Source: JALZEG01 sp046263255 (GTDB lineage Bacteria > Actinomycetota > CADDZG01 > WHSQ01). Taken from it: a DNA stretch of 19,913 bases. How positions within the stretch are numbered: position 1 is the first letter of the stretch; every line of letters begins with the position of its first letter. Positions 1 through 7,017 of the stretch are shown one piece after another. Position numbers and translations under genes: made by a program. The notes beneath the pieces were generated by a model that had not been told where the DNA came from, did no database searches, and saw only the letters and a program-made list of their open reading frames with translations. Location: NCBI GenBank assembly GCA_046263255.1, contig JBHELD010000044.1, positions 1 to 19,913 of the forward strand, written 5' to 3'.

Positions 1-291
1 GTCGACGAACTCGCAGAAGCGTGCTCCGACGGCGCGCCTCACGTCCTCGAGGGGCCGCGGTTGCCCCGAGTCCTGCGCCGATTGCCACACGCGCCCGCTC
101 ATTCCCGGAAGGCGCCCGGACATCGCGTCGGCGCCGCGAGCCCGGTAGCACGGGTACCAGAGGGAGAAATCCAGGTCGAGGTCATCGGCCACGCGGCGAT
201 AGAAGGGATTCTCTGGACTCTCGTGCGCAAGTGTCGAGTAGAGGTCGAAGCACACGCCGCGGATCCCGACCTCGCTCGCGACGGTGGCCAT
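1..291 (-). CDS. HAD-superfamily hydrolase, N-terminal part (runs off left edge)
   Basis: The first 97 residues of a HAD-fold hydrolase lie on the minus strand; the rest is beyond the window. Motif I is visible near residue 12 as GVCFDLYSTL: the nucleophile Asp is present and the second Asp of the usual DxDxT is Tyr. That pattern recalls haloacid-dehalogenase-like members (DxYGT) more than typical phosphatases, but the substrate cannot be told. The following region, rich in Arg, Trp and Tyr, would be the start of the helical cap. The ATG at 291 begins 6 nt after the stop of the ATP-grasp gene and is preceded by AGAGAG, so the two are almost certainly co-transcribed. Motifs II to IV are not visible, so activity cannot be judged. 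Confidence 0.8.
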   Translation of the reverse strand, partial: MATVASEVGIRGVCFDLYSTLAHESPENPFYRRVADDLDLDFSLWYPCYRARGADAMSGRLPGMSGRVWQSAQDSGQPRPLEDVRRAVGARFCEFVD

Positions 292-297
292 TGCTCT

Positions 298-1593
298 CTA
301 CGCAGCCGCGCTCGTCTTCAGCGCGATCGCTTCCCTGAAGCGGGTCTCCACCGCGTCGAGTCCCGCCTCGTCGGGTGCGTCGAAAAGCGCCGTCACGGCG
401 CGATTGCCGGCCTCTGCGATCGGCTCTAGCATCTCGCCGCGCGCCTTCAGGACGAGGAGCGCACGCACGTCCGCGGCATCACCGGGAGCCCCGGCGAAGA
501 CGGGCGGCCAGATCCCCGTCTCCGCGAGCCAGGTGGGAGAGACGCCGTCCAGCCCCCGCACGTCCACGTCTCTGAGGTACCCCGGGACGTGGTCGAGGTA
601 GATCTGGCGCGCGAATCGCTTCGCCGGCGGCACCGCCACGTGCTCGTCCAGCGCGACATCCACCACCGCCGATTCCAGCGACATCCCCGTTGTGAGGTGA
701 TACAGCGCCAGTATGCCACCGCCCGGCGCCCTCGCCGCGACCTCCATTAGAACGATCCGACCGTCCTGCGCGACGCGATACTCCCCGTGAGCCATGCCCG
801 ATCCGAAACCGAGACGGTCGAGGATCGTCCGGTGGACGTTGAGCAGCCGCCGCCGCTCCGCTTCCGCCAGCCCGGTGCACGGGACGGTGTGAGCCATCTC
901 GACGAAAAACACGGACCGGGACTCGTTCGTCCCCTTCAGCGTCACCGACTCGAACACGACCTGGCCGCGTCTCGAGATCGACTCGACCGAAACCTCGCGG
1001 CCGGAGACGTGCTCCTCCACCAGGACCGCCTCCTGCTCCGCAAGGACGCTGCACGCCGTCTCCAGCGAGCGCGCATCGGTCACCCGGCGCACGCCGATGC
1101 TCGAATAGAGCCGCAGCGGCTTCACGACGGCCGGAAGATCCACCGCGACCAGACGCGGTCGACGCGGGTCGACGAGCTCGTAGCGGGGGCTCCACGGCGT
1201 GAGGTACGACCGCTGGAGCAGCTTGTTCCGGCAGACCTTCCCGGCCCGCAGGCCCGGTGCAGGCAGTCCCAGCAGGTCGGCCGCCACGTTGGCCGGCTCG
1301 ACGAACGTCTCGCCACTGGTGAACAAGCCGCGCACGCGGTACGAGCGCGCCCACTGCCGCACGCGTTCCACTACGGTCGGTTCGTCGCCCGGGGTGGCGA
1401 ACAGGACCTCGCGAACGGCGTTCAGCGGATGATCCGGCTCGTCGACGGCAGCGGCGGCGCGCCGCTCGCCGGCGGTCGAGGGGGGAGTCGTGACCACGAG
1501 CGGGCGAAGACCGCGCCTGACGAGGTGGTCGAGGTACGGGCCGAGCTTGGGGAGGTCGCCGAAAAGGACGAAAGCAGGGTCGCTGCCGCTCAA
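298..1593 (-). CDS. ATP-grasp domain protein (carboxylate-amine/thiol ligase type)
   Basis: A 431-residue protein of the ATP-grasp superfamily, which joins a carboxylate to an amine or similar nucleophile through an acyl-phosphate. Visible elements are an N-terminal Rossmann-like pre-ATP-grasp part (about 1-95, starting FVLFGDLPKLGPYL), the first ATP-binding lysine segment AVVKPLRLYSSIGVRRV, the adenine-binding region LVEEHVSGREVSVE, and the metal-binding segment MEVAARAPGGGI near residue 283. The last resembles the ExNxR metal motif of biotin-carboxylase and carbamoyl-phosphate-synthase relatives, with Ala in place of Asn. The chosen start is TTG at 1593 because GAAGGA lies 6-7 nt upstream; the frame stays open another 273 codons but that stretch overlaps the LVIVD gene and is not coding. 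It is followed by the HAD gene after 6 nt. The substrate is unknown; a small peptide or modified amino acid is possible. Confidence 0.87.
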   Translation of the reverse strand: MSGSDPAFVLFGDLPKLGPYLDHLVRRGLRPLVVTTPPSTAGERRAAAAVDEPDHPLNAVREVLFATPGDEPTVVERVRQWARSYRVRGLFTSGETFVEPANVAADLLGLPAPGLRAGKVCRNKLLQRSYLTPWSPRYELVDPRRPRLVAVDLPAVVKPLRLYSSIGVRRVTDARSLETACSVLAEQEAVLVEEHVSGREVSVESISRRGQVVFESVTLKGTNESRSVFFVEMAHTVPCTGLAEAERRRLLNVHRTILDRLGFGSGMAHGEYRVAQDGRIVLMEVAARAPGGGILALYHLTTGMSLESAVVDVALDEHVAVPPAKRFARQIYLDHVPGYLRDVDVRGLDGVSPTWLAETGIWPPVFAGAPGDAADVRALLVLKARGEMLEPIAEAGNRAVTALFDAPDEAGLDAVETRFREAIALKTSAAA

Positions 1594-1619
1594 TGAGTTC
1601 CTTCGCCGCCGTGAACGAT

Positions 1620-1656
1620 CGAGTCGATAGTAACCGGCGTGGTTTAAGCGGGCCAA
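1620..1656 (-). promoter_or_regulatory. Candidate sigma-70 type promoter for the ATP-grasp/HAD operon
   Basis: On the minus strand a TTGGCC (plus 1651-1656) and a TACTAT (plus 1627-1632) are separated by 18 nt, with the expected transcription start near 1620, about 27 nt before the TTG start at 1593. The 89-nt gap after the LVIVD gene leaves room for an independent promoter. The evidence is hexamer similarity only. Confidence 0.35.
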
Positions 1657-1682
1657 GGGACGCGGTCGAACCGCGGCCGTGG

Positions 1683-2885
1683 CTAGTGGCGGGTGGCTCT
1701 TACGATCGTCAGCGTCCCCGTCGCTCCGTCCGTCACGTACAGGAGACCCTTGGACGCCTCGACGTCGAACGCGTACGGCTCTCCCGACGCGCCCGCCGCC
1801 TCGTTGCGAGCGCCGAGGTCGGTGAAATAGCCCGCGTCGTGCCCGTCGAGCGTGTAGGCGATCAAGCCCGCCTGCGAGTGCGCGACCAGCAGGGGGCCCT
1901 GCGCCAGCGACATGCCCTGGATCCGGAACTCGTCGGTCGCGGGAAGGCCGAGGCCGATCCGCCGCTTCTCCTCGATCGCGTCGAGGTCGCGCGCGTCGAG
2001 CACGATCACCTCGGGCTTCGTGTTGGAGTCGAACCAGTACTCGGTCGCGACGTAGACCGTGCGAGTCTTCCCGGTGCGCACGACCTCCACCTCCGCGAGC
2101 CCCTCTTCGCCCCACGATCCCAGCAGCTCCGGCGACTCCGGGGCCGACAGGTCGTAGACCTGCAGCCCCGTCGTGCCGCTCGTCGCGTAGAGGAGCGGCA
2201 CGCCCAGCCGCGGGTCCTTGGGGTCGACGAACAGCCCCGCCGATGCGGGTCCTCCGACGCGCCGCAAAGCGGGGAGCGGGTCGCTGAAGACCGGGACGAG
2301 CGCGCCCGTGGCGGTATCGAACCGATTGACGACCAGACCTTCGATCGCATCGAGAGTGATCGCGTAGGTCGCCGACTCCGTCTCGTGCAGCGCGACCCGG
2401 TAGCTGCCGCACTGCTGCTGGAAGTTACGCAGCGCGGGGGCCGCGGGATCCGACACGTCGATCACGTGCAGGCCGTCGGCGGACAACTGGGTGGACTGGC
2501 GGGCGTACAGCAGCCAGCGGCCGTCCGAAGAGAACGCGAGGTCTCCGTCGAGGGACTTCCCCGCCCGCTGCTGCTCGATCCCGCCGTCGTACCGTCCCAG
2601 GACGTGGGGCGCCGCCGGCTTGCTCACGTCGACCAGCGAGACGACCCCCTCGTCGCGCTGCAGGACGGCCGCGAGCTTGCCGTGGAGCTCGACCCGGCCG
2701 AGGCCCGCCGCCTCCGACACCTCGATCGACCCCACCTTCTGGAAGCCGCACGCGCGCGCCGCGGCCGACGCCACCCGCGCGTCCGGCACGTGGCACCCGT
2801 GCGCTTGCGCGGCGCCGGCGACGGCCGCGGCGACGACTGCGACCGCGGCGACGGCGCTGGAGACCCTTGTGCGGCTGCGAGCCAT
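1683..2885 (-). CDS. Secreted LVIVD-repeat beta-propeller protein
   Basis: A 400-residue exported protein. Residues 1-28 form a Sec signal peptide (Arg-rich start, Ala/Val hydrophobic core, AGAAQA cleavage region). The rest is a series of LVIVD-type propeller repeats: GVVSLVDVSKPAAPHVLG, GLHVIDVSDPAAPALRN, GLQVYDLSAPESPELLG, PEVIVLDARDLDAIEEK and a last blade near the C terminus. Such repeats occur in cell-surface proteins with beta-propeller folds and no fixed catalytic role. Several Cys in the mature part (HGCHVP, ARACGF, QQQCGS) could form disulfides outside the cell. There is no recognisable Shine-Dalgarno before the ATG; the bases upstream read CCTCC instead. It is transcribed toward the ATP-grasp gene but is 89 nt away, so shared transcription is uncertain. 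Its ligand is unknown. Confidence 0.85.
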   Translation of the reverse strand: MARSRTRVSSAVAAVAVVAAAVAGAAQAHGCHVPDARVASAAARACGFQKVGSIEVSEAAGLGRVELHGKLAAVLQRDEGVVSLVDVSKPAAPHVLGRYDGGIEQQRAGKSLDGDLAFSSDGRWLLYARQSTQLSADGLHVIDVSDPAAPALRNFQQQCGSYRVALHETESATYAITLDAIEGLVVNRFDTATGALVPVFSDPLPALRRVGGPASAGLFVDPKDPRLGVPLLYATSGTTGLQVYDLSAPESPELLGSWGEEGLAEVEVVRTGKTRTVYVATEYWFDSNTKPEVIVLDARDLDAIEEKRRIGLGLPATDEFRIQGMSLAQGPLLVAHSQAGLIAYTLDGHDAGYFTDLGARNEAAGASGEPYAFDVEASKGLLYVTDGATGTLTIVRATRH

Positions 2886-3021
2886 GGCAGGAGGTTCGAC
2901 GCCGGACGGCGACTTCCCTACGGCTGGGCGTCGCCGATCACGCGACGTAGCCGGACGGGTGCTTAGCGTGGCGAGAAGCGGGTAGGGCTATCTCCGAAGC
3001 GAAACGAAGGAGGAGACGCCA
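2886..3021. other. Divergent intergenic region
   Basis: A 136-nt spacer separates the divergent LVIVD and small-protein genes and must hold promoters for both. The only clear element is the strong ribosome-binding site AAGGAGGAG at 3007-3015, serving the plus-strand gene. No convincing -35/-10 pair was found by eye. Confidence 0.4.
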
Positions 3022-3180
3022 ATGCGCCACAAGGCCCTGCCCCTGCTGGTGGCCGTCGGGCTGCTGGGCGGCGCCACCGGCACCGCCTGCGACCGGGAGG
3101 ACCGCAGGGACGTCCAGGAGGTGGGCGAGGACGTCGAGAAGGGCATCGACGAGGTGGACTCGGACGGCAAGGACGACTGA
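3022..3180 (+). CDS. Small acidic exported protein, possible lipoprotein (52 aa)
   Basis: A 52-residue ORF with an excellent ribosome-binding site (AAGGAGGAG, 6 nt before the ATG). It starts MRHKALPLLVAVGLLGG, a short basic and hydrophobic export signal, and has a Cys at position 23. The preceding GTA is a poor lipobox because the usual Leu at -3 is Gly, so lipid attachment is possible but not assured. The mature part of about 29 residues is highly charged and mostly acidic (DREDRRD, GEDVEKGIDEVDSDGKDD). It resembles small entericidin-like or uncharacterised surface proteins only in general character and I do not recognise a family. It converges on the NlpC/P60 gene with a 17-nt gap. Confidence 0.65.
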   Translation: MRHKALPLLVAVGLLGGATGTACDREDRRDVQEVGEDVEKGIDEVDSDGKDD

Positions 3181-3197
3181 GCTACGGGCCCCCGGCG

Positions 3198-4235
3198 TCA
3201 GGCGCCCGGGCGCCCGGCGCCGGCGTAGTCGGACCGGTTCGCCGACGTCACCTGGACGTAGGAGCCGGTATAAGGGGCCGCGACCATCTGACCGTTGCCG
3301 ATGTAGATGCCCACGTGGTGGATCGGGCTGCCGAAGAACAGGAGGTCGCCCGGTTGCCAGTCCGATCGATCCACCCGCGGCGTCGCCGCGTACTGCATCC
3401 CCGAGTTGTGCGGTAGGGCGACGCCCGCGCGCGCCCATGCCCACATCGTCAGGCCCGAGCAGTCGTACGAACCGGGACCCGCCGCCCCCCATTGATACGG
3501 CTTCCCCACCTGTGACAGCGCGGCGTCCACCGCGATCTGGGCGTTCCCGTTCGGTGCCGGAGCGGGCCGCGCCGGCGGTGCGATCGGCGGCGCCGTGGCT
3601 TCCGCCGCCGCCTCGGCCCGCGCGGCTGCGCGGCGTTCGGCGCGTTCGATCGCGGCGTTCAGCTCCGCGATCTCGTCCTCCTGCTCCGCGAGCTTCGCCT
3701 CGATCTCGTCGCGCAGACCCGCGAGCCGTTCCTCCGCGGCGAGCGCGGCGCTTCGGTCCCCCTCGAGGTCTTCGAGCTTGCCCTCGAGGATCCAGCGGTC
3801 CGCGGCCAGACCCTCGAACAGCCTGGACTGCGCCACCTGCGTCGTCTCGAGGTACTCGATGCGCGACTGGACCTCGTTGAAGTCGGCAGCCGACAGAACG
3901 GCCTCGAGCGTCTCCCCCGGGCCGCCCATGTACAGCTCCCGCGCCACGTCCACGGCTGCGTCGCGCCTACTCCCCATGCGGCGTTCGATCGCTCGGACGT
4001 CGAGCTCAGTCGCTGCGATCCGCGCCTGTATCTCCGTCAGGTCCTCGTGGACGCGGTTGTAGTCCTCGACGACGATCTCGAAGTCCGCCTCGAGCTCCAT
4101 CAGGCGCTCCCGCGCGGCCTCGAGCTCGGCTTCGGTCGGTGCGGCGAGGCTCCCCGACTGCGATAGCAGGCCGGCCGAGAGGCTCACCGCGAGCACGGCG
4201 GCGGTCACGACCCGTCTCGCTTTCGACAACGACAT
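3198..4235 (-). CDS. Secreted coiled-coil NlpC/P60 peptidoglycan hydrolase
   Basis: A 345-residue exported cell-wall enzyme of the RipA/CwlO/PcsB-like architecture. Residues 1-33 are a signal peptide ending SGSLAA. Residues about 36-100 and 135-200 are long charged coiled coils (ELEAARERLMELEADFEIV; EIEAKLAEQEDEIAELNAAI), followed by an Ala/Pro-rich linker (about 205-225). The NlpC/P60 (C40) domain fills the C terminus: catalytic Cys259 in YDCSGLTMWAW and His307 in HHVGIYIGNG are both present, as expected for D-Glu-mDAP endopeptidases that cut stem peptides. In this family the coiled coil often keeps the enzyme inactive until a divisome or FtsEX-type partner binds; that is family knowledge. 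The ATG at 4235 overlaps the stop of the upstream HAD gene by one base (TGATG), so the two are translationally coupled. Confidence 0.92.
   Translation of the reverse strand: MSLSKARRVVTAAVLAVSLSAGLLSQSGSLAAPTEAELEAARERLMELEADFEIVVEDYNRVHEDLTEIQARIAATELDVRAIERRMGSRRDAAVDVARELYMGGPGETLEAVLSAADFNEVQSRIEYLETTQVAQSRLFEGLAADRWILEGKLEDLEGDRSAALAAEERLAGLRDEIEAKLAEQEDEIAELNAAIERAERRAAARAEAAAEATAPPIAPPARPAPAPNGNAQIAVDAALSQVGKPYQWGAAGPGSYDCSGLTMWAWARAGVALPHNSGMQYAATPRVDRSDWQPGDLLFFGSPIHHVGIYIGNGQMVAAPYTGSYVQVTSANRSDYAGAGRPGA
3201..3214. terminator. Possible GC-rich hairpin between convergent genes
   Basis: GGCGCCCGGGCGCC is a perfect 14-nt palindrome. It lies 20 nt after the stop of the small acidic gene and inside the last codons of the NlpC/P60 gene. 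There is no T-tract on either side, so a role in termination is doubtful, and such palindromes arise easily at this GC content. Confidence 0.2.
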
Positions 4236-5041
4236 CACCCCGCCCCCGCCCGGGAGCTCGACCTCCTGGTCAGCCACCAAGCCATCGCCGCAAGTCCGGC
4301 CACGCCCACCGCTGCAGCCAGCCCGTTCGCCACCGTGACCTCGGAAGGCCGCAGCTGCGGGAGCCGGCTGCGCAACGGGACCGGGTTCCGGAACGTCTCG
4401 ATAGTCCAGCCTCTGTCCTGGGCGATCCGGCGCAGCCCCTTGTCGGGGTTGACGGCTACGGGATTGCCCACCACCTCCAACATCGGCACATCCGTCACCG
4501 AATCTGAGTACGCGAACGACGCCGACAGGTCGATCCCCTCGTCGCCGGCGAGCGCCTGGATCGCCTCCACCTTGTACGGCCCGTACGCGTAGAAGTCGAG
4601 CTCGCCCGTGTACTTGCCGTCGACGATCGTCGGTCGCGTCGCGATGTAACGGTCGACGCGCAGCATCCGCGCGAGCGGCTCCACGATCTCCTCGGGAGAG
4701 CTCGAGACGATGCAGACCAACCTTCCCGCGGCCCGGTGGTCGTGCATCAGCCCCAGTGCCTCCGCGTAGATCAGCGGCGAGATGACCTCGTCCAGCACCT
4801 CGTTCACGACCTGCCGGACCTTCTCCGGCTCCCATCCCGCCGTGAGCTTCGCCGCCTCGACGCGCATCCGCTCCATCTTCGCGTCGTCCGCACCCATCAG
4901 CGCGAACACGAGCTGCGCGTACAGCGACTTCAGCAGGAACGATCGTCCTATTAGGCCCTCGCGGAAGAACGATCGCCCCAGGGCGAGCGGGCTCGACTTG
5001 GCGATGATCGTCTTGTCGAGGTCGAAGAACACGGCTTCCAT
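4235..5041 (-). CDS. HAD-IB family phosphatase with C-terminal membrane helix
   Basis: A 268-residue SerB/CicA-like phosphatase of HAD subfamily IB. Motif I is FFDLDKTI with nucleophile Asp7 and acid/base Asp9, motif II is the Ser run at 113-115 (VSSSPEE), the motif III Lys is probably Lys157, and motif IV is YSDSVTDVPML with Asp180 and Asp184. All catalytic groups are present. A hydrophobic segment at about 238-257, followed by RRSSSR, would anchor the enzyme to the cytoplasmic face of the membrane. Comparable genes sit divergent from ssd/tad operons in actinobacteria (Rv3661 beside Rv3660c), and the same arrangement is seen here, with only 72 nt to the ssd start. The substrate is not known; phosphoserine is only one option. 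Its stop overlaps the start of the NlpC/P60 gene. Confidence 0.92.
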   Translation of the reverse strand: MEAVFFDLDKTIIAKSSPLALGRSFFREGLIGRSFLLKSLYAQLVFALMGADDAKMERMRVEAAKLTAGWEPEKVRQVVNEVLDEVISPLIYAEALGLMHDHRAAGRLVCIVSSSPEEIVEPLARMLRVDRYIATRPTIVDGKYTGELDFYAYGPYKVEAIQALAGDEGIDLSASFAYSDSVTDVPMLEVVGNPVAVNPDKGLRRIAQDRGWTIETFRNPVPLRSRLPQLRPSEVTVANGLAAAVGVAGLAAMAWWLTRRSSSRAGAG

Positions 5042-5064
5042 GGCGTCGATTGTCTACGCGCGCG

Positions 5065-5078
5065 GTGGCTCGCGCCAC
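5065..5078. promoter_or_regulatory. Inverted repeat between divergent HAD and ssd genes
   Basis: The 72-nt divergent spacer 5042-5113 contains GTGGC-TCGC-GCCAC, a perfect 5-bp inverted repeat with a 4-nt loop. It is placed so that a bound regulator or hairpin could affect either gene. No clear -35/-10 pair accompanies it. It may be a chance palindrome in GC-rich DNA. Confidence 0.2.
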
Positions 5079-5113
5079 AGCGTGCCTGCGGCGGCCGGAC
5101 GAACCTGACCGCC

Positions 5114-5989
5114 GTGGCCGTCGTCGTCGAGATCGTGAGCGCGGACCCGGCCGTCCGCGCTCAGGCGGCGCGTGCTTTCACACGGTCGCCCGTGGACTGG
5201 GCGGTGAGGCTGGTGGACGAGCCGTCGGGGCATGCAGACGTCGTGGTGGGGGAGCGGGCGCTCACCGCGACCGGGGCGTCGGTCGTGTTCGATCCCGCGC
5301 GACCAGACGACGCGGTCAGGGCCACCGACCGTCTCCTCCGGCGGGCGCGCGCGGGCTCGCGAACGATCGTCGTCGTCGGTGCCGCGGGCGGCGCCGGCGC
5401 GACGACGGTCGCGCTCCACCTCGCCGCGGCCTGGGGGCGGGGGACGTGCGTCGCCGACGTCTCCGGTGGGGTGCGGCGGCGTCTCGGCCTGCCCGACGAC
5501 GCACGGACGTGGCTGCCGCGCGACGACGACGTCTCGGGCGCGGCCCTTCCCGTCGCCGGCGGCTTCCGAGTCCTGTGCGCGCCTGCGCCCTGTCCGCCTC
5601 CCGACGGATTCCCGGTCGCGGCCGCGCAGCGGGACTTCGAGCGGGTGGTGATCGACGCAGGGAAGCCCCGCGACCTCGACCGTCTGCTGGAGTCGCCGCG
5701 CGTCGGCGTGCTCGTGACGCCTCCGACGCGTCCCGGTGCGGGGGCCGCGCGCGAGCTGCTGGAGACGAGCCCCGGCGTGCGCTGGGCGGTCGTCGCAAAC
5801 CGGGTCGGGCCGGGCGGTCAGATCATGCGGCACGCCCTCGAAGCCCTCCTCGGGCGCGCGCTCGCGCTCGATCTCCCATGCTGTCCCGCGCTGCGCGACG
5901 CGGAGGACGAGGCGCGGCTCCTTCGTGGACGCTGGCACAGGTGGGCGCGCCGCGTCGCGCGTCTGGCCGCGGCGCTCGACGCATGCTGA
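5114..5989 (+). CDS. ssd: Ssd/CpaE-like MinD-family protein of the Tad pilus operon
   Basis: A 291-residue MinD/ParA-superfamily protein of the septum-site-determining (Ssd) or CpaE type, first gene of the Tad operon. Residues 1-80 form a receiver-like N-terminal part without a phosphorylation motif. The P-loop lies at 89-98 as GAAGGAGATT: both lysines of a MinD deviant Walker A are missing (Ala91 and Ala96), in line with the altered P-loops reported for Ssd and CpaE relatives. A Walker-B-like strand is FERVVIDAG. In related systems CpaE helps localise the pilus ATPase, and mycobacterial Ssd affects septation. The start is GTG at 5114; no better start exists downstream before the first conserved strand. 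The stop overlaps the tadA start by 7 nt, indicating coupled translation. Confidence 0.87.
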   Translation: MAVVVEIVSADPAVRAQAARAFTRSPVDWAVRLVDEPSGHADVVVGERALTATGASVVFDPARPDDAVRATDRLLRRARAGSRTIVVVGAAGGAGATTVALHLAAAWGRGTCVADVSGGVRRRLGLPDDARTWLPRDDDVSGAALPVAGGFRVLCAPAPCPPPDGFPVAAAQRDFERVVIDAGKPRDLDRLLESPRVGVLVTPPTRPGAGAARELLETSPGVRWAVVANRVGPGGQIMRHALEALLGRALALDLPCCPALRDAEDEARLLRGRWHRWARRVARLAAALDAC

Positions 5990-7017
5990 GGGAGACGCTG
6001 TTCGGGCGCGTGCTCGACAACGACTGGCTGGCCGACCTCGACCCGCCGCGCAGGTGCCTCGCCTTGCGAGACCTCCTCACGCCCGACGAGCGCGCCCACC
6101 AGGACGCGGCCGGAGCGGTGACCGAGATCGCGGACGCCATCGACGGGTACGGCCCCCTGACGGAGGTGATGTCGCGCCCGGGCGTCACCGACGTGCTCGT
6201 CAACGGGCCCGACGACGTCTGGGCGGAGGAGGGCGGCGTGCTCACGCGCGTGGACGCGGCGTGGCGGGATGCCGACGCGCTACGGAGCTTCGTCGACCGG
6301 ATCCTGGCCCGCGCGGGGGTGGGAGTGGACCCCGCACACCCAGTCGCGGACGCGCGGCTGCCGGACGGGTCGCGGGTCCACGTGGTGCTTCCGCCGATCG
6401 CGCCGCGCGGCCCACTGGTGTCGATCCGCCGGTTCCCGTCGATCCGCTTCGCGCTCGACGACCTCGTCGAGCTCGGCATGGTCGACGCCCGCGACGCGGA
6501 GCGGCTGCGCGACTTCGTCGACGAGCGCGCGGGCATCGCGATAAGCGGCGCGACCGGTTGCGGGAAGACGACGCTGCTGAACGCTCTCGTGGCGCTCGTG
6601 GGGGCCGAGGAGCGAGTGGTCACGATCGAGGAGACGCCCGAGCTCGGGCCGTTCGGCTCGCACGTCGTCTCGCTCGTGACGCGGCCCCCGAACCTCGAGG
6701 GCGCGGGCGGGATCGACCTCGACGCGCTCGTTCGAGCGTCCCTGCGAATGCGTCCCGACCGGATCGTCGTCGGAGAGGTGCGGGGACGAGAGGCCGCGGC
6801 GGCGCTGGCGGCTATGGCCACGGGGCACGCGGGCTCGATGATCACCCTCCACGCGCGCTCGGCAGCCGACGCGCCGGCGCGCCTGGCGGCTCTTGCCGCG
6901 GCGGCGAGCGTCGCTCCCACCGCGGTCGAGGACCGCGTGCGGCGCGCGATCGGCGTCTTCGTCCACGTCGGCAGGTCCGGCGGCATCCGGCGCGTGGAGG
7001 CGATCGCCGAGGGATGA
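5983..7017 (+). CDS. tadA: TadA/CpaF-type secretion ATPase (type II/IV secretion GspE superfamily)
   Basis: A 344-residue hexameric ATPase of the TadA/CpaF family that powers Flp pilus assembly at the inner face of the membrane. The N-terminal domain (about 35-150) includes YGPLTEVMSRPGVTDVLVNG, the usual signature of the family, and DARLPDGSRVHVVLPP. The Walker A is GATGCGKT at 189-196 with Lys195; the Walker B is RIVVGEVRG with catalytic Glu265; the His box ATGHAGSMITLHA has His282. All needed residues are present. It starts 7 nt inside ssd (ATGCTGA) and its stop shares ATGA with the next gene. The length is somewhat below that of proteobacterial CpaF proteins because the N-terminal helical region is short, as in actinobacterial homologues. 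Confidence 0.95.
   Translation: MLRETLFGRVLDNDWLADLDPPRRCLALRDLLTPDERAHQDAAGAVTEIADAIDGYGPLTEVMSRPGVTDVLVNGPDDVWAEEGGVLTRVDAAWRDADALRSFVDRILARAGVGVDPAHPVADARLPDGSRVHVVLPPIAPRGPLVSIRRFPSIRFALDDLVELGMVDARDAERLRDFVDERAGIAISGATGCGKTTLLNALVALVGAEERVVTIEETPELGPFGSHVVSLVTRPPNLEGAGGIDLDALVRASLRMRPDRIVVGEVRGREAAAALAAMATGHAGSMITLHARSAADAPARLAALAAAASVAPTAVEDRVRRAIGVFVHVGRSGGIRRVEAIAEG

Noticed and set aside
1594..2412. Upstream open frame extending the ATP-grasp gene by 273 codons
   Set aside because: It overlaps the LVIVD-repeat gene in another frame, is Arg/Gly/Ala-rich without domain content, and a good ribosome-binding site supports the TTG start at 1593.
1593..2966. Plus-strand frame of 457 codons across the LVIVD gene
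   Set aside because: It is an Arg-rich shadow of a gene with a clear signal peptide and repeats on the other strand.
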